Below, piece by piece: positions 1-12,805 of a stretch of DNA of 64,000 nucleotides. Under the pieces are notes generated by a model, which was not told the DNA's origin, ran no database searches, and was given only the letters and a program-made list of their open reading frames with translations. The stretch is from assembly GCA_050250665.1 (NCBI GenBank), contig JBFWOF010000008.1, forward strand, positions 68,882 through 132,881, read 5' to 3'. A program made the translations under genes and the position numbers. The stretch's first letter is position 1. Every line of letters starts with the position of its first letter. This stretch comes from JADKFD01 sp050250665. GTDB lineage: Bacteria > Pseudomonadota > Gammaproteobacteria > Xanthomonadales > SZUA-5.

Positions 1-1250
1 GGATTCTGCTGCACATAGCTCGGCAAGGCCGCCACCAGCGCTGCCAGACCGTGCTGGGACCGGCGCACCTGCGCCAGTTCGAGGGTCAGCAGGGCGCCAC
101 CGGCCAGCACGGCCAGCACCGTCAACATCAGGGCGATGCGCCGAGGCGCGAAGGGCCGGGCCTGGAGCGGATGCAGCAGCAGTGCACCCAGGCCAACGGC
201 CGCCCAGGCGATCGGGCCATAGCTCAGCCGCCCGCCTTCGCCGTGCGCCAGGAAACTCCCCAGATTCAGGATGGTGGCCAGCACCATGCCGCCACTGGCG
301 GCGAACAGTGCCAGCGCCAGCCAGCGCACGCGCTGGCGACCCGGCGCGACCAGCAGCAGGACCACGGCAGCCAGCAGAGCCAGCAGATACAGCAGCGAAA
401 TCCACAGCGCGCCCTGGGTCAGCGCCATCCACCAGGACGGGATCGAGCCTATCGCCAGGCCCAGTCGCTGCAGCCAGTCCACCGGCGCCTGCTCGGCCCC
501 CGGCGTGGCATAGACCCAGAAGGCATGCCCGAACAGATGCGCGCGCCACCAGAAAAACAGAAGGAGCAGGGCGAAGGCCAGCGCCAGCGCGACCCAGCGC
601 GAAGGCCCGAGACGCCCCGGCCAGACCAGCGCCAGCAGCCCCAGTTGCAGCGGGTAGACCGCAGCCGATTCCTTGAAGCTCAAGGCCAGCAGCAGGCAGA
701 GCGTGCTCCACACCGGCATCCAGGGGCGCGGGCGCTGGGCGTCGGCGGGGCCGATCCAGCCGTGGAGCGCGGTCAGGGTCAGCAGCGTGACCCAACCGTC
801 AGCGCGCGCCGACAGCCAGTACACCCCCTCGGCCAACGTCGGTGCCAGGCCGAAGGCGAGCGCGGCCAGCACCGCAGCGACTCCACCCTCCATGCGCTGA
901 TGCGCGGCCAGACGCAGCACCAGCAGAGCCACCATCAGGGTGTTGCCCAGATGCACCAGATAGTTCGAGGCATACCAGCCGGCATAGTGACTGCCAGCCA
1001 CGGCGTAGTTGGCCGACAGACTCAAGATCGACAGCGGCCGGTAAGCGGATCCCTCGGCGGAAATGCCCTGGAAGAAGCGCGCGTAGCTGTCACTCCACAG
1101 TCGCCCTTCCTCGGCCCACCGAAAATAGTGATGCAGATTGGTCAGATCATCGCCCAGCCAGTAGCCCCAGAACCCGGGCGCGTAGATCAGCGCCACCAGC
1201 AGCAGGGGCAGCAACAGCGCCGAGACCGGGAGGGCTGCGCGCGTGCTCAC
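1..1250 (-). CDS. Polytopic membrane protein, GT-C-like (3' end outside window)
   Basis: Reading the minus strand from a GTG at 1250 gives an uninterrupted frame of 416 codons that runs off the window edge. It is very rich in Leu, Ala and Trp, and I see about nine hydrophobic segments. A GDD acidic motif lies in the first extracytoplasmic loop (about residues 33-35), where GT-C enzymes such as PMT/ArnT carry catalytic acidic residues, and a later loop holds a FKESA stretch. The start lies 4 nt beyond the stop of the GtrA-like gene, so it is the last visible member of the sugar operon. By family analogy it would move a sugar from a polyprenyl carrier to a glycan or protein outside the membrane; this role is inferred. 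The C-terminus is not visible. Confidence 0.7.
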   Translation of the reverse strand, partial: MSTRAALPVSALLLPLLLVALIYAPGFWGYWLGDDLTNLHHYFRWAEEGRLWSDSYARFFQGISAEGSAYRPLSILSLSANYAVAGSHYAGWYASNYLVHLGNTLMVALLVLRLAAHQRMEGGVAAVLAALAFGLAPTLAEGVYWLSARADGWVTLLTLTALHGWIGPADAQRPRPWMPVWSTLCLLLALSFKESAAVYPLQLGLLALVWPGRLGPSRWVALALAFALLLLFFWWRAHLFGHAFWVYATPGAEQAPVDWLQRLGLAIGSIPSWWMALTQGALWISLLYLLALLAAVVLLLVAPGRQRVRWLALALFAASGGMVLATILNLGSFLAHGEGGRLSYGPIAWAAVGLGALLLHPLQARPFAPRRIALMLTVLAVLAGGALLTLELAQVRRSQHGLAALVAALPSYVQQN

Positions 1251-1254
1251 GGCA

Positions 1255-1638
1255 TCAACCGGCGAGGCCGGCGGCGGGCGCATCGCTGAGGATGCGTCGG
1301 CTCAGCAAGAAGGAGATCGGCACATTGATGACGATGGCGATCGCACCGGCGGTGCGCGGACCCAGATGCAGACTGTTGATGGCGACATGGATCACCGCAC
1401 CGCTGAGCGCGTACAGCAGCAACTGCACGAGGGTATAGCCGACAGCCTTGCGCCGCCCAAGGCGACCCTGAAACACCACCCGCGTATGCAGATAGAAGCC
1501 CATCGCCAGACCAATGCAGAACACCGTCAGCCAGGCCAGCTGCGGGTGCCACCAGAACACCAGCAGGCAGTACAAACCGTAGGTGATCGAGGTATTGAAG
1601 CCCCCGATGACCAGAAAACGCATGCCCTGTTTCAGCAT
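1255..1638 (-). CDS. GtrA-like membrane protein (putative polyprenyl-linked sugar flippase)
   Basis: 127 residues with four predicted membrane helices, the usual size and pattern of the GtrA/DPMS accessory family. The N-terminus, LKQGMRFLVIGGFNTSITYG, matches the family start, and a basic C-terminal LLSRR follows the last helix. The ATG at 1638 shares one base with the stop codon of the WxcM-like gene (TGATG), pointing to translational coupling. GtrA proteins are thought to move undecaprenyl-phosphate sugars across the inner membrane. Here it sits between the sugar-modifying enzyme and a polytopic glycosyltransferase-like gene, which supports that role. A second in-frame ATG at 1623 could also serve as start. 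Confidence 0.85.
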   Translation of the reverse strand: MLKQGMRFLVIGGFNTSITYGLYCLLVFWWHPQLAWLTVFCIGLAMGFYLHTRVVFQGRLGRRKAVGYTLVQLLLYALSGAVIHVAINSLHLGPRTAGAIAIVINVPISFLLSRRILSDAPAAGLAG

Positions 1639-2570
1639 CAACCCGCTTCCCCGAGCAGTGCCTGGAACTCGGCATAGTCGCGGATGTAATCCGCCGCATC
1701 GTAGGGATGCGAGGCCAGCACCAGCAGCACGGCGTCCGCGCTGTAGCGGAACTGCGTGCCCCAGATCATCGGCGGCATGTACAGACCGATATCGGGCCGG
1801 TCCAGCCGGTACTGGGCGCGTTCGCGGCCATCGTCGACCAGCGCCGACACCTGACCGTGCACACACACCAGAAACTGCGCGCAGCTGCGATGGGCATGCT
1901 CGCCGCGGACCTCAGCACTGGGCACATCGAAAACCATGAAGCAGCGCTGCGGCACGAAGGGCAATTCCCGACCGACTTCGCCGGCCGCCAGCGAACCGCG
2001 CATGTCCACGGCTCGGGTCAACCGCCGCAACTCGACCCCACGAACCTGCCCGGGCACTGGCGTCGTCGTCGGCGCAGCGCTGGCACTGTCGAGTTCCACC
2101 GAGGTGGTCTGGGTGTAGCCGACGATGCGCGCCGGATTGCCGACCACGATGGCATTGGCCGGCACCGAGCGCAGCACCACGGCGCCGGCGCCGATCATGG
2201 CTCCGGCGCCGATGGTGATTCCCGGCAGCAAGGTGGCGTTGGCGCCGATGGAGGCACCGCGCCTCACCCAGGTCTGGGCGAAACTCTCGGGGCGCTGTCG
2301 GCTGCGCGGAAAGCGGTCATTGCTGAAGGTGGCATTGGGACCGACGAAGACATCGTCCTCCAGGCGCACGCCATCCCAGAGCTGCACCCCGCATTTCACC
2401 GTCACCCGATCGCCGACGATGACATCGTTCTCGACGAAGACCCCGTCGCAGATGTTGCAGTCCCGCCCCAGGCGCGCGCCGGGCAGGATATGGGCAAAAG
2501 CCCAGATGCGGGTGCCCTCGCCCACTGCCGCACTCTCACACAGGGCCTGCGGATGGATATGGACGCTCAC
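1638..2570 (-). CDS. WxcM-like bifunctional dTDP-sugar acyltransferase / 3,4-ketoisomerase
   Basis: 310 residues in two parts. Residues 1 to about 152 form a left-handed beta helix made of hexapeptide repeats (IGANATLLPG, IGAGAMIGAG, VVGNPAR), typical of sugar N-acyltransferases. About 178-310 is a cupin of the FdtA/WxcM type, with HAHRSCAQFLVCVHG and the PDIGLYMPPMIWG loop. WxcM-type fusions convert dTDP-4-keto-6-deoxyglucose to its 3-keto isomer and acetylate the aminated sugar. With the downstream-strand aminotransferase this gives a route to a dTDP-3-acetamido-3,6-dideoxyhexose (Fuc3NAc or Qui3NAc; the sequence does not tell which). The start is a GTG overlapping the glycosyltransferase stop (GTGA). 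Confidence 0.88.
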   Translation of the reverse strand: MSVHIHPQALCESAAVGEGTRIWAFAHILPGARLGRDCNICDGVFVENDVIVGDRVTVKCGVQLWDGVRLEDDVFVGPNATFSNDRFPRSRQRPESFAQTWVRRGASIGANATLLPGITIGAGAMIGAGAVVLRSVPANAIVVGNPARIVGYTQTTSVELDSASAAPTTTPVPGQVRGVELRRLTRAVDMRGSLAAGEVGRELPFVPQRCFMVFDVPSAEVRGEHAHRSCAQFLVCVHGQVSALVDDGRERAQYRLDRPDIGLYMPPMIWGTQFRYSADAVLLVLASHPYDAADYIRDYAEFQALLGEAG

Positions 2571-3517
2571 TGCTGCGCTCCGGGGTAGTTCTGGGCGTGC
2601 ATCAGCACCGCCAGGGGACGCGCCTTGGTGTTTTCGTAGGCGCGCCAGACATAGGCGCCGATGATGCCCAGGCCCAGCGAATTGATGCCGGCAAAGAACA
2701 GGATGGTCAAGACCGTGGCGGCATAACCCGGCACGGCCACGGCTCCGCTCAGGCGCGCCGCCAGCACCACCAGACCCATCAACATGGACAGCGTCAGTCC
2801 CAGGCCGCCAGCCAGCGTGAACAGCCGGATCGGCAGATCCGAGAAGGCGAAAACGCTGTCCATCAGATACTTGAGCTTGGCCCGAAAACTCCAGGCGCTG
2901 ACGCCATGCTCGCGGGCCTGGCGCACATAAGGCAGCGCCTGACGACGGAAACCCAGCCACAGGATCTGCCCGACCAGCGAGCTGTGCACTTCGTTGAAGC
3001 GCAGCAAGTGCTGCCTGAAGGCGTCATTGCAGCCGAAGACGTCGATACCGCCCGGTGGTAGTTCCTTCTGCACCAGTTTCCGATAGCTCCACCAGAACAG
3101 TCCCGAGGCCAAACGGTCCATCGCCGCATCCTGGCGCCCGGCACGGTGACCGACCACCACATCGGCGCCATCGGCGCGGAGCACGGCAAAGAACTCGGCG
3201 ATCAGCTCGGTCGGCTCCTGCAAATCCGCCGCCATCACCGCCGAATACGGGGTGCGCACATGCGCCAGGCCTTCGCGAATGGCGGCGAAAGAACCGAAGT
3301 TGCGCGACAGCAGCAGCAACTGCGAAGCATGCTCCTGTGCCGGCAGGGCCGCCGCCAGCAGGGCGTGCGACTGGTCTGGACTGCCATCGACCACGCAAAT
3401 GACTTCGATGCCGCCCGGCGTCTGCCGATGCAACACCTGCAGGCGTTCGAGCAAGGCCGGAATGTTCTCGGCATTGCGGTACACCGGAACCACCACGGTG
3501 CATTCAGCGGAAGGCAT
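2567..3517 (-). CDS. Family 2 glycosyltransferase, DPMS/GtrB type
   Basis: 316 residues. The N-terminal GT-A fold opens with TVVVPVYRNAENIP, carries VDGSPDQSH and the acidic MAADLQEP motif (the family's DLQDP site), and ends in two membrane helices near the C-terminus (roughly 225-250 and 260-285). This is the layout of enzymes that load a sugar onto polyprenyl phosphate. The gene overlaps the aminotransferase end by 14 bp. I chose the ATG at 3517 because GAGG lies 5 nt upstream; a GTG at 3535 behind GAGGAGGAG would add six residues. With the GtrA-like flippase two genes on, it fits the loading-flipping pair of O-antigen or glycan decoration systems. Confidence 0.85.
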   Translation of the reverse strand: MPSAECTVVVPVYRNAENIPALLERLQVLHRQTPGGIEVICVVDGSPDQSHALLAAALPAQEHASQLLLLSRNFGSFAAIREGLAHVRTPYSAVMAADLQEPTELIAEFFAVLRADGADVVVGHRAGRQDAAMDRLASGLFWWSYRKLVQKELPPGGIDVFGCNDAFRQHLLRFNEVHSSLVGQILWLGFRRQALPYVRQAREHGVSAWSFRAKLKYLMDSVFAFSDLPIRLFTLAGGLGLTLSMLMGLVVLAARLSGAVAVPGYAATVLTILFFAGINSLGLGIIGAYVWRAYENTKARPLAVLMHAQNYPGAQQ

Positions 3518-4601
3518 TGACGGCCTCGATGACACGCTCGATCTCCTCCTCGTCCAGGGCCGGGTGGCAAGGCAGACTCAACACCTCGGCAGCCGCCGCT
3601 TCGGTGACCGGCAGCGAGGGAGGACTGGCATCGCGCCAGGCCGGTTGCCAGTGGTCCGGAATCGGATAATGCACATCGCTGTCTATGCCGTACTCGGCCA
3701 GATGGGCACGCAAGGCATCGCGACGCGAGCAGCGCAGCACCGCCAGATGGACCACATCCTCTGGTCCCGCGGCCCGCGCCGGCAGCCGGATCAGCGGGTT
3801 GCGCACCTGCGCCTGATAGCGCCTGGCAACAGCGCGCCTGCGCTCGTTCTCGGCTTCCAGATGCAAAAGCTTGACCCCGAGCACAGCCGCCTGCAGTTCA
3901 TCCAGACGCGAATTGCGGCCACCGGCCAGATCCACGCGATATTTGTCGGACCAGCCGTATTGGCGCAGCTGGCGCACGCGATGGGCCAGCTGCACATCGG
4001 CAGTGAGCACGGCGCCGCCATCACCGACGGCTCCCAGATTCTTGGTCGGATAGAAGCTGAAACAGGAGAGAGCGCCGTAGCTGCCGGCGCGGCGACCGTT
4101 TCTTTCCGCGCCGTGGGCCTGGGCGCAATCCTCGATCAAGGCAACCCCGTGCTGCCGACAAAGCGCGGAAATGAGCTCTGCATCCGCCATCTGGCCGTAG
4201 AGATGGGTCAGCACCAGCGCCCGCGGGCGCTCGGCCAGCGCCAGTTCCAGAGCCTCGCCATCGATCAGCAGGGTCTGGTCATCGATTTCGACATAGCGCG
4301 CCTGGGCGCCGCAGGCGCGTATGGCTGTGCTGGCGTAGCCGCCGGCATTGGCCACCGTCAGTACCGTGCTGCCAGGACCGATCTCCAGGGCCCGCAGCGC
4401 CAGTTCCAGAGCATCACTGCCGTTGGCCACGCCGATGCAATGGTTCACGCCGATGTAGTCGGCAAAAGCCTGTTCGAAGTCGGCGACGGCGGGCCCCAGC
4501 ACCAGACGACCCGAGGCCAGCACGGCGTCGATGGCGTCACGCATGGACGCCAGATGCGGCGACTGCACGCGTAGGGAATCAAACATCCGTATCGGTTGCA
4601 C
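3504..4601 (-). CDS. DegT/DnrJ/EryC1/StrS sugar aminotransferase (FdtB-like)
   Basis: 365 residues, full length for the family. The PLP-binding lysine is K187 in SFYPTKNLGAVGDGG, the aspartate that pairs with the pyridine nitrogen is D158 in LIEDCAQAHG, and the substrate loop is RNSRLDELQAA. These enzymes transfer an amino group from glutamate to a keto sugar nucleotide. The next two genes encode a GT2 enzyme and a WxcM fusion with a 3,4-ketoisomerase domain, so the substrate is probably dTDP-3-keto-6-deoxyhexose. This is the first gene of a five-gene minus-strand operon whose members overlap or nearly touch. Its promoter must lie in the 170 bp shared with the divergent nuclease gene. Confidence 0.9.
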   Translation of the reverse strand: MQPIRMFDSLRVQSPHLASMRDAIDAVLASGRLVLGPAVADFEQAFADYIGVNHCIGVANGSDALELALRALEIGPGSTVLTVANAGGYASTAIRACGAQARYVEIDDQTLLIDGEALELALAERPRALVLTHLYGQMADAELISALCRQHGVALIEDCAQAHGAERNGRRAGSYGALSCFSFYPTKNLGAVGDGGAVLTADVQLAHRVRQLRQYGWSDKYRVDLAGGRNSRLDELQAAVLGVKLLHLEAENERRRAVARRYQAQVRNPLIRLPARAAGPEDVVHLAVLRCSRRDALRAHLAEYGIDSDVHYPIPDHWQPAWRDASPPSLPVTEAAAAEVLSLPCHPALDEEEIERVIEAVNAFR

Positions 4602-4771
4602 GACGATCCTTGGGCCGGGAATGCGTGAAATCTACAGCAAGGCAGCGGCCACTGCCGCGCAGCGTTCGGTCCTGCGCCCAACGCAAAGCACACTACGTAA
4701 CAATCCGAATGGGTGAATGTCATGTGAATGCGCCTAGAATGTCCGCCCCCTTGCTGGTGCCGAAGCCCTCC

Positions 4772-6940
<2,169 letters not shown>

Positions 6941-6978
6941 GCCACCGGCACATCCGCCAGCAGCTCGGCGCCCGGAGT

Positions 6979-7285
6979 AGCGGAGCAAGCTCCGCTATCG
7001 GACCTGCGGTGTGCGAGGCCTTGGTAGTGCCGAGCTTGCTCGGCAGGATGTGCGGCTTCTGGGTCCACCGGGAACCCAAAGCCCAAGCCTAGCCAGAGCA
7101 GCGGAGCAAGCTCCGCTCTACCAGAGCTGCGGTGTGGGAGGCCTTGGTAGTGCCGAGCTTGCTCGGCAGGGTGTGCGGCTTCTGGGTCACCGGGAACCCA
7201 AAGCCCAGCCAGAGCAGCGGAGCAAGCTCCGCTCTACCAGGGCTGCGGTGTGGGAGGCCATGGTAGGGCCGAGCTTGCTCGGCAG
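6979..7285. repeat. Three-copy REP/BIME-like palindrome array
   Basis: Three imperfect direct repeats begin at 6979, 7100 and 7216 (spacings 121 and 116 bp). Each contains two perfect palindromes: AGCGGAGCAAGCTCCGCT and, later, a (T/G)GCCGAGCTTGCTCGGCA-type one. Together they fill nearly all of the 354-bp gap between the nuclease stop and the convergent anmK stop. The layout, between converging 3' ends with strong hairpins, is that of a bacterial interspersed mosaic element and could end transcription in both directions. No transposase is visible nearby. Confidence 0.75.
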
Positions 7286-7294
7286 AATGTACAG

Positions 7295-8413
7295 CTACAC
7301 GCCGAAATACACGCCGCCCAACACCCTCGGTCCGGCAGCCCCGGTCACATCGGCGCAGTTGCCGGGCAGATGATTCAGGGTCTGGCGCGCCATCCAGGCG
7401 AAGGCCGCGGCCTCGACGAAATCGGGGTCAAGGCCATGGGCCGCGCTGGTCTCGAGCACGCAGGGGTGTCCCAACGCCAGTGCCAGCTCGCGCTCCAGCG
7501 CCGCCCGCAGTCGCGGATTGTGGACGCCGCCGCCACAGCTGATCACCCGTCGCGTCTCCGGGGCGTGCTCGACCAGGGCGCGCGCCATGCTGCGCGCCGA
7601 CAGCAGCAGCAGCGTGGCTTGCACATCGGCCGCCGACCGTGCCGGGTGCGTGGCCAGGCGCTGATCCAGCCAGTCCAGATTGAAGTGTTCGCGGCCGGTG
7701 CTCTTGGGCAGCGGCCGGGCAAAGTAGTCATCGCCCAGCAGCTCGTCGAGCAGCACCGGATCGGGCTGACCGCTGCCGGCAAATTCGCCACCCAGGTCGC
7801 AGGCCCGCCCCAGATGGCGCAAGGCCCAGCCATCCAGCAGACAGTTGGCCGGACCGGTATCGAATCCGCGCACCGGCGTCCCCGGCTGCAGCAGCGTGTA
7901 GTTGCCAATGCCACCCAGATTGAGGACGGCCCGCGGTTCCCGGTCATCGGCGAACAGGGCGGCATGCAGCCCGCAAACCAATGGTGCACCCTGACCGCCT
8001 GCAGCCATGTCACGACGGCGGAAATCAGCCACGGTCGTGATCCCGCAGCGTTCGGCGATGGTATTGGGATCACCGATTTGCAGGGTGAATGCCGGCGAGC
8101 TCCAGGGACGGTGACGGACGGTCTGCCCGTGCGAGCCCAGCGCCCGGATTGCAGCCGACTTCACGCCGGCCGTTTGCAGCAGTTCAAGAGCAGCGCCGGC
8201 GAAACAGCGGGCGATCTCGATATCGAGGGCGCCGTAGGCGTCCACGGCCAGACTGTCGGCGTGCATCAGCGCCAGAATGCGCTCACGCAGATCACTGGGA
8301 TAGGCATAAGTGCGCGCCGCGAGCAACTCGGTCTGCGGCTCGAAGCGCATCAGCGCGACATCGATTCCGTCCGCGCTGGTGCCGGAGATCAGTCCGAGAT
8401 AAAGCTCGGTCAT
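7295..8413 (-). CDS. anmK: Anhydro-N-acetylmuramic acid kinase
   Basis: 372 residues, full family length. The protein begins ELYLGLISGTSADGIDVALM, the AnmK glycine-rich phosphate loop. It also has LNLGGIGNYT (ATP binding), GFDTGPANCLLD (the conserved FDTGP with the catalytic Asp) and SCGGGVHNP near the C-terminus. AnmK hydrolyses the 1,6-anhydro ring of anhMurNAc and phosphorylates it to MurNAc-6-P in cytoplasmic peptidoglycan recycling. It follows the M23 endopeptidase gene with only 9 bp between them. The pair therefore links wall cleavage with recovery of the released amino sugar, a pairing also familiar in other Lysobacterales. Confidence 0.95.
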   Translation of the reverse strand: MTELYLGLISGTSADGIDVALMRFEPQTELLAARTYAYPSDLRERILALMHADSLAVDAYGALDIEIARCFAGAALELLQTAGVKSAAIRALGSHGQTVRHRPWSSPAFTLQIGDPNTIAERCGITTVADFRRRDMAAGGQGAPLVCGLHAALFADDREPRAVLNLGGIGNYTLLQPGTPVRGFDTGPANCLLDGWALRHLGRACDLGGEFAGSGQPDPVLLDELLGDDYFARPLPKSTGREHFNLDWLDQRLATHPARSAADVQATLLLLSARSMARALVEHAPETRRVISCGGGVHNPRLRAALERELALALGHPCVLETSAAHGLDPDFVEAAAFAWMARQTLNHLPGNCADVTGAAGPRVLGGVYFGV

Positions 8414-8422
8414 CCTGACCGA

Positions 8423-9796
8423 CTACTGGCGCAGGGCCAGATTCTGGTCCTCGACCACACCCAGGGCGGTAGCGTAGGTGGCGTGGGTCTTCATGAACGC
8501 GGCCAGCTCGGCGCCGGTCAGCGGTTCGGCCTTGGGCAGGGTCACACTGAGCGGATCGCGGTGCACGCCCTTGACCCGGAACTCGTAGTGCAGATGCGGC
8601 GCCGTGGCCAGGCCAGTCATGCCGACGTAGCCGATCAGATCACCCTGCTGGACCTTCTGACCACGGGCAATGCCCTTGGCAAAGCGCGACATGTGGCCGT
8701 ACAGCGTGGTGGTGTCCTTGCCGTGCTGCAGGATGATCACGTTGCCGTAACCGTTCTGCTTGCCGACGAAGAGCACGCTGCCATTGCCGGCGGCGCGAAT
8801 CGGGGTGCCGCTGGGGGCGGCATAGTCCACGCCCTTGTGGGCACGGACGCGACCGAGGATCGGGTGTTTGCGGGCCGAGGAGAAGCGGCTGGAAATCCGC
8901 GAGAACTCCACTGGCGTACGGATGAAGGCCTTGCGCAGGCTGCGGCCATCGCCACCGTAGAAATCGCTGCGACCATCGGCACCGGTGTAGCGAAAGGCCT
9001 CGTAGCGCTTTCCCTGATTGACGAAGACGGCGGCCAGAATGTCGCCATCGCGCAGGCGCACCCCATCACGGTAGATCGACTCGTAGACCACGGCAAAGCT
9101 GTCGCCCTCGCGCAGATCCTGGGCAAAGTCGATGTCGTAGTTGAATACTTCGGCCAGGCGCATGATCTGCAGATCGCTCATGCCGGCCGCCGATCCGGCG
9201 CCGAACAGCGAGCTGGTGATCACTGCGCTGCCGTACTGGGTGCGGCGCTCCAACTGGCGCTCGATGACCCGTTCCCGCACCTTGTCGCCATCGACCTGGA
9301 CCAGGATGCGCTCGCTTTCGCTGCGATCGAACTGCAGCGCGGAAAGCTTGCCCTCGGTCGGAATGCGGAAGGCGATCTGGTCGCCCGGATGGATCTGGAC
9401 CAGGCTGCGCACACTCTCGCTCTGCTCCAGCATGCGATGCATCAGCGCTGCTGACAGGCCCAGCCTCTCGAAGATGTTGCCCAGGGTCTCGTTGCGGCGA
9501 ACCGTCACCACCTGCCAGCCGGATTCGGCATCGCTGCCCAGATACAGATCCGATTCCAGCGCGCTGACAGGCTCCGGAAGGGCCGAGGCCGTGGCTTCGC
9601 TGGGCGCTGGCAATTCCAGGGGGACGTTGAGCTGACTGGCAATGGGATCGGGGCGATTGACGCTGGCGAAGACCGGCAGGATCACCAGCCCGACCAACGC
9701 CACCAGTCCACCCGTGCTCAGCACCGTGGTCAGTCGCCGGCGGTCGGCCCCGCGCACCCAAAGAAACTCCAGACTGCGCAGGATCGCCTGGCGCAT
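8423..9796 (-). CDS. M23 peptidoglycan DD-endopeptidase, MepM-like
   Basis: 457 residues from the ATG at 9796. A basic cytoplasmic tail (RRRLTT) and one membrane helix (about 25-45) anchor it in the inner membrane. An OapA/LysM-like segment follows (WQVVTVRRNETLGNIFERLG), then the LytM/M23 domain with HKGVDYAAPSG (zinc ligands H320 and D324), LYGHMSRF and HLHYEFRV (HLH at 401-403). All zinc ligands are present, so it should be active against peptide cross-links in the periplasm. The frame stays open upstream; a GTG at 9901 would add 35 basic residues (YQPDWQHRR and on), but third-position GC falls there, so I prefer 9796. Confidence 0.88.
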   Translation of the reverse strand: MRQAILRSLEFLWVRGADRRRLTTVLSTGGLVALVGLVILPVFASVNRPDPIASQLNVPLELPAPSEATASALPEPVSALESDLYLGSDAESGWQVVTVRRNETLGNIFERLGLSAALMHRMLEQSESVRSLVQIHPGDQIAFRIPTEGKLSALQFDRSESERILVQVDGDKVRERVIERQLERRTQYGSAVITSSLFGAGSAAGMSDLQIMRLAEVFNYDIDFAQDLREGDSFAVVYESIYRDGVRLRDGDILAAVFVNQGKRYEAFRYTGADGRSDFYGGDGRSLRKAFIRTPVEFSRISSRFSSARKHPILGRVRAHKGVDYAAPSGTPIRAAGNGSVLFVGKQNGYGNVIILQHGKDTTTLYGHMSRFAKGIARGQKVQQGDLIGYVGMTGLATAPHLHYEFRVKGVHRDPLSVTLPKAEPLTGAELAAFMKTHATYATALGVVEDQNLALRQ

Positions 9797-10376
9797 GCGC
9801 GCTGCTGGCTTCAAGCGGATGGGGCGCTGCTGATAGTGACGACGTACCGCCTGATTGCGGGCAGAGCTGCGGCGATGTTGCCAATCAGGCTGATAGATCA
9901 CGCAGGTCGTCTCTCGAGTGAAAACGGGGCGAACATATCCATTTGCGAAGCCCCGGTCAAAGCTTAAATTGGTGTTAACGCCACAGTTGTTGCTTGAGCG
10001 CAACAAATCCGCTCCCCAGAACCCGCTCCCCTCGACGCAATTGGGCAAAAATTCCACGCATTTCAGTTGCTTCCTGAACACTGATCGCGCCGGAATTGGT
10101 GACAAGCGCAGAGTCTTGGCGTAAAGTTTGCCGGTACGCGCGACAAGCGGCCTTTTCTGCCCAGACCGCCGGAACTTCTGGTTGGGGAGCTCACAGCTCC
10201 CGGGAAGTCCGGACGTCGCCCGACTTGTGAGGCGTAAACCGGACCGATGCGCGTTTCCAGAACGCTGTCCGCAACAGTGGCTTAGCCGGCGTCGAAAGCA
10301 GCAACTGGAATGTGCGACGCCAATCCCTCAACTCCGTAGACCACGGCCAGTGAGGACCAAGGGAGATTTCGATTAC
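9797..10376. other. Divergent intergenic region, mepM-like / RecA2-domain gene
   Basis: 580 bp separate two divergent genes. The stretch at about 9950-10005 and the one around 10035-10085 are clearly richer in A and T than the surroundings (for example AGCTTAAATTGGTGTTAACG), so the promoters of both genes probably lie here. I could not fix convincing -35/-10 pairs by eye. The mepM-like frame stays open to 10105 and the opposite frame is open from 10128, but codon use in both extensions is poor. No RNA gene or dispersed hairpin repeat is visible. Confidence 0.4.
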
Positions 10377-12257
<1,881 letters not shown>

Positions 12258-12263
12258 TCGCCG

Positions 12264-12752
12264 ATGCCGTACACACCGATACTGGCGACGCTGGGCTATG
12301 TGCTGTCGCCTGATCGCCGCCAGGTCCTGCTGGTCCACCGCAATGCGCGTCCCGATGACGCGCATCTCGGCAAGTACAACGGCCTCGGAGGCAAACTTGA
12401 GGCCGATGAGGACGTCGTCAGCGGCATGCGCCGGGAGATTCGCGAAGAGGCCAATATCGACTGCCCGCAGCTCAGCCTGCGCGGCACCATCTCCTGGCCG
12501 GGTTTCGGAAAACACGGTGAAGACTGGCTGGGATTCGTGTTCCTGATCACCGAATTCGTCGGCACCGTACCCGAGCACAATGCCGAGGGCCGGCTGGAAT
12601 GGGTCGATATCGACAGAATCCACAGCCTGCCGCTGTGGGATGGCGACCGCCACTTCCTGCCGCTGGTCTTCGACGATGACCCGCGCGCGTTTCATGGAGT
12701 CATGCCCTACCGCGACGGCCGTATGCAGTCCTGGCGCTATTCGCGGGTCTGA
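12264..12752 (+). CDS. NUDIX hydrolase (MutT / 8-oxo-dGTP diphosphatase-like)
   Basis: 162 residues with a complete Nudix box at about 43-65 (GGKLEADEDVVSGMRREIRE followed by EA), including the REIREE metal-binding glutamates. SWPGFGKHGEDWLGFVF and a W-V-D-I-D strand follow, as in the MTH1/8-oxo-dGTPase-like subgroup that often starts with xxTLGYVLS. Likely role: clearing oxidised or non-canonical nucleoside triphosphates in the cytoplasm. The start ATG lies 6 bp after the stop of the RecA2-domain gene, so the two are probably co-transcribed. The substrate cannot be read from sequence. Confidence 0.88.
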   Translation: MPYTPILATLGYVLSPDRRQVLLVHRNARPDDAHLGKYNGLGGKLEADEDVVSGMRREIREEANIDCPQLSLRGTISWPGFGKHGEDWLGFVFLITEFVGTVPEHNAEGRLEWVDIDRIHSLPLWDGDRHFLPLVFDDDPRAFHGVMPYRDGRMQSWRYSRV

Positions 12753-12805
12753 GTCAGCACTGGCTATCGCCGCCGAGCTCGAAGAGACTAGTCCGAGTCC
12801 CACCT

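Noticed and set aside
51..1289. A 412-codon plus-strand frame at the left edge
   Set aside because: The minus strand here codes a coherent polytopic membrane protein with helices and an acidic loop; the plus frame is Gln/Arg-rich noise.
6979..7285. Possible CRISPR array or small RNA tandem
   Set aside because: The whole 116-121 bp unit is repeated, including the parts that would be spacers, and it has REP-type palindromes.
7250..9454. A 734-codon plus-strand frame
   Set aside because: Antisense to anmK and the M23 endopeptidase, both of which have complete catalytic motifs.
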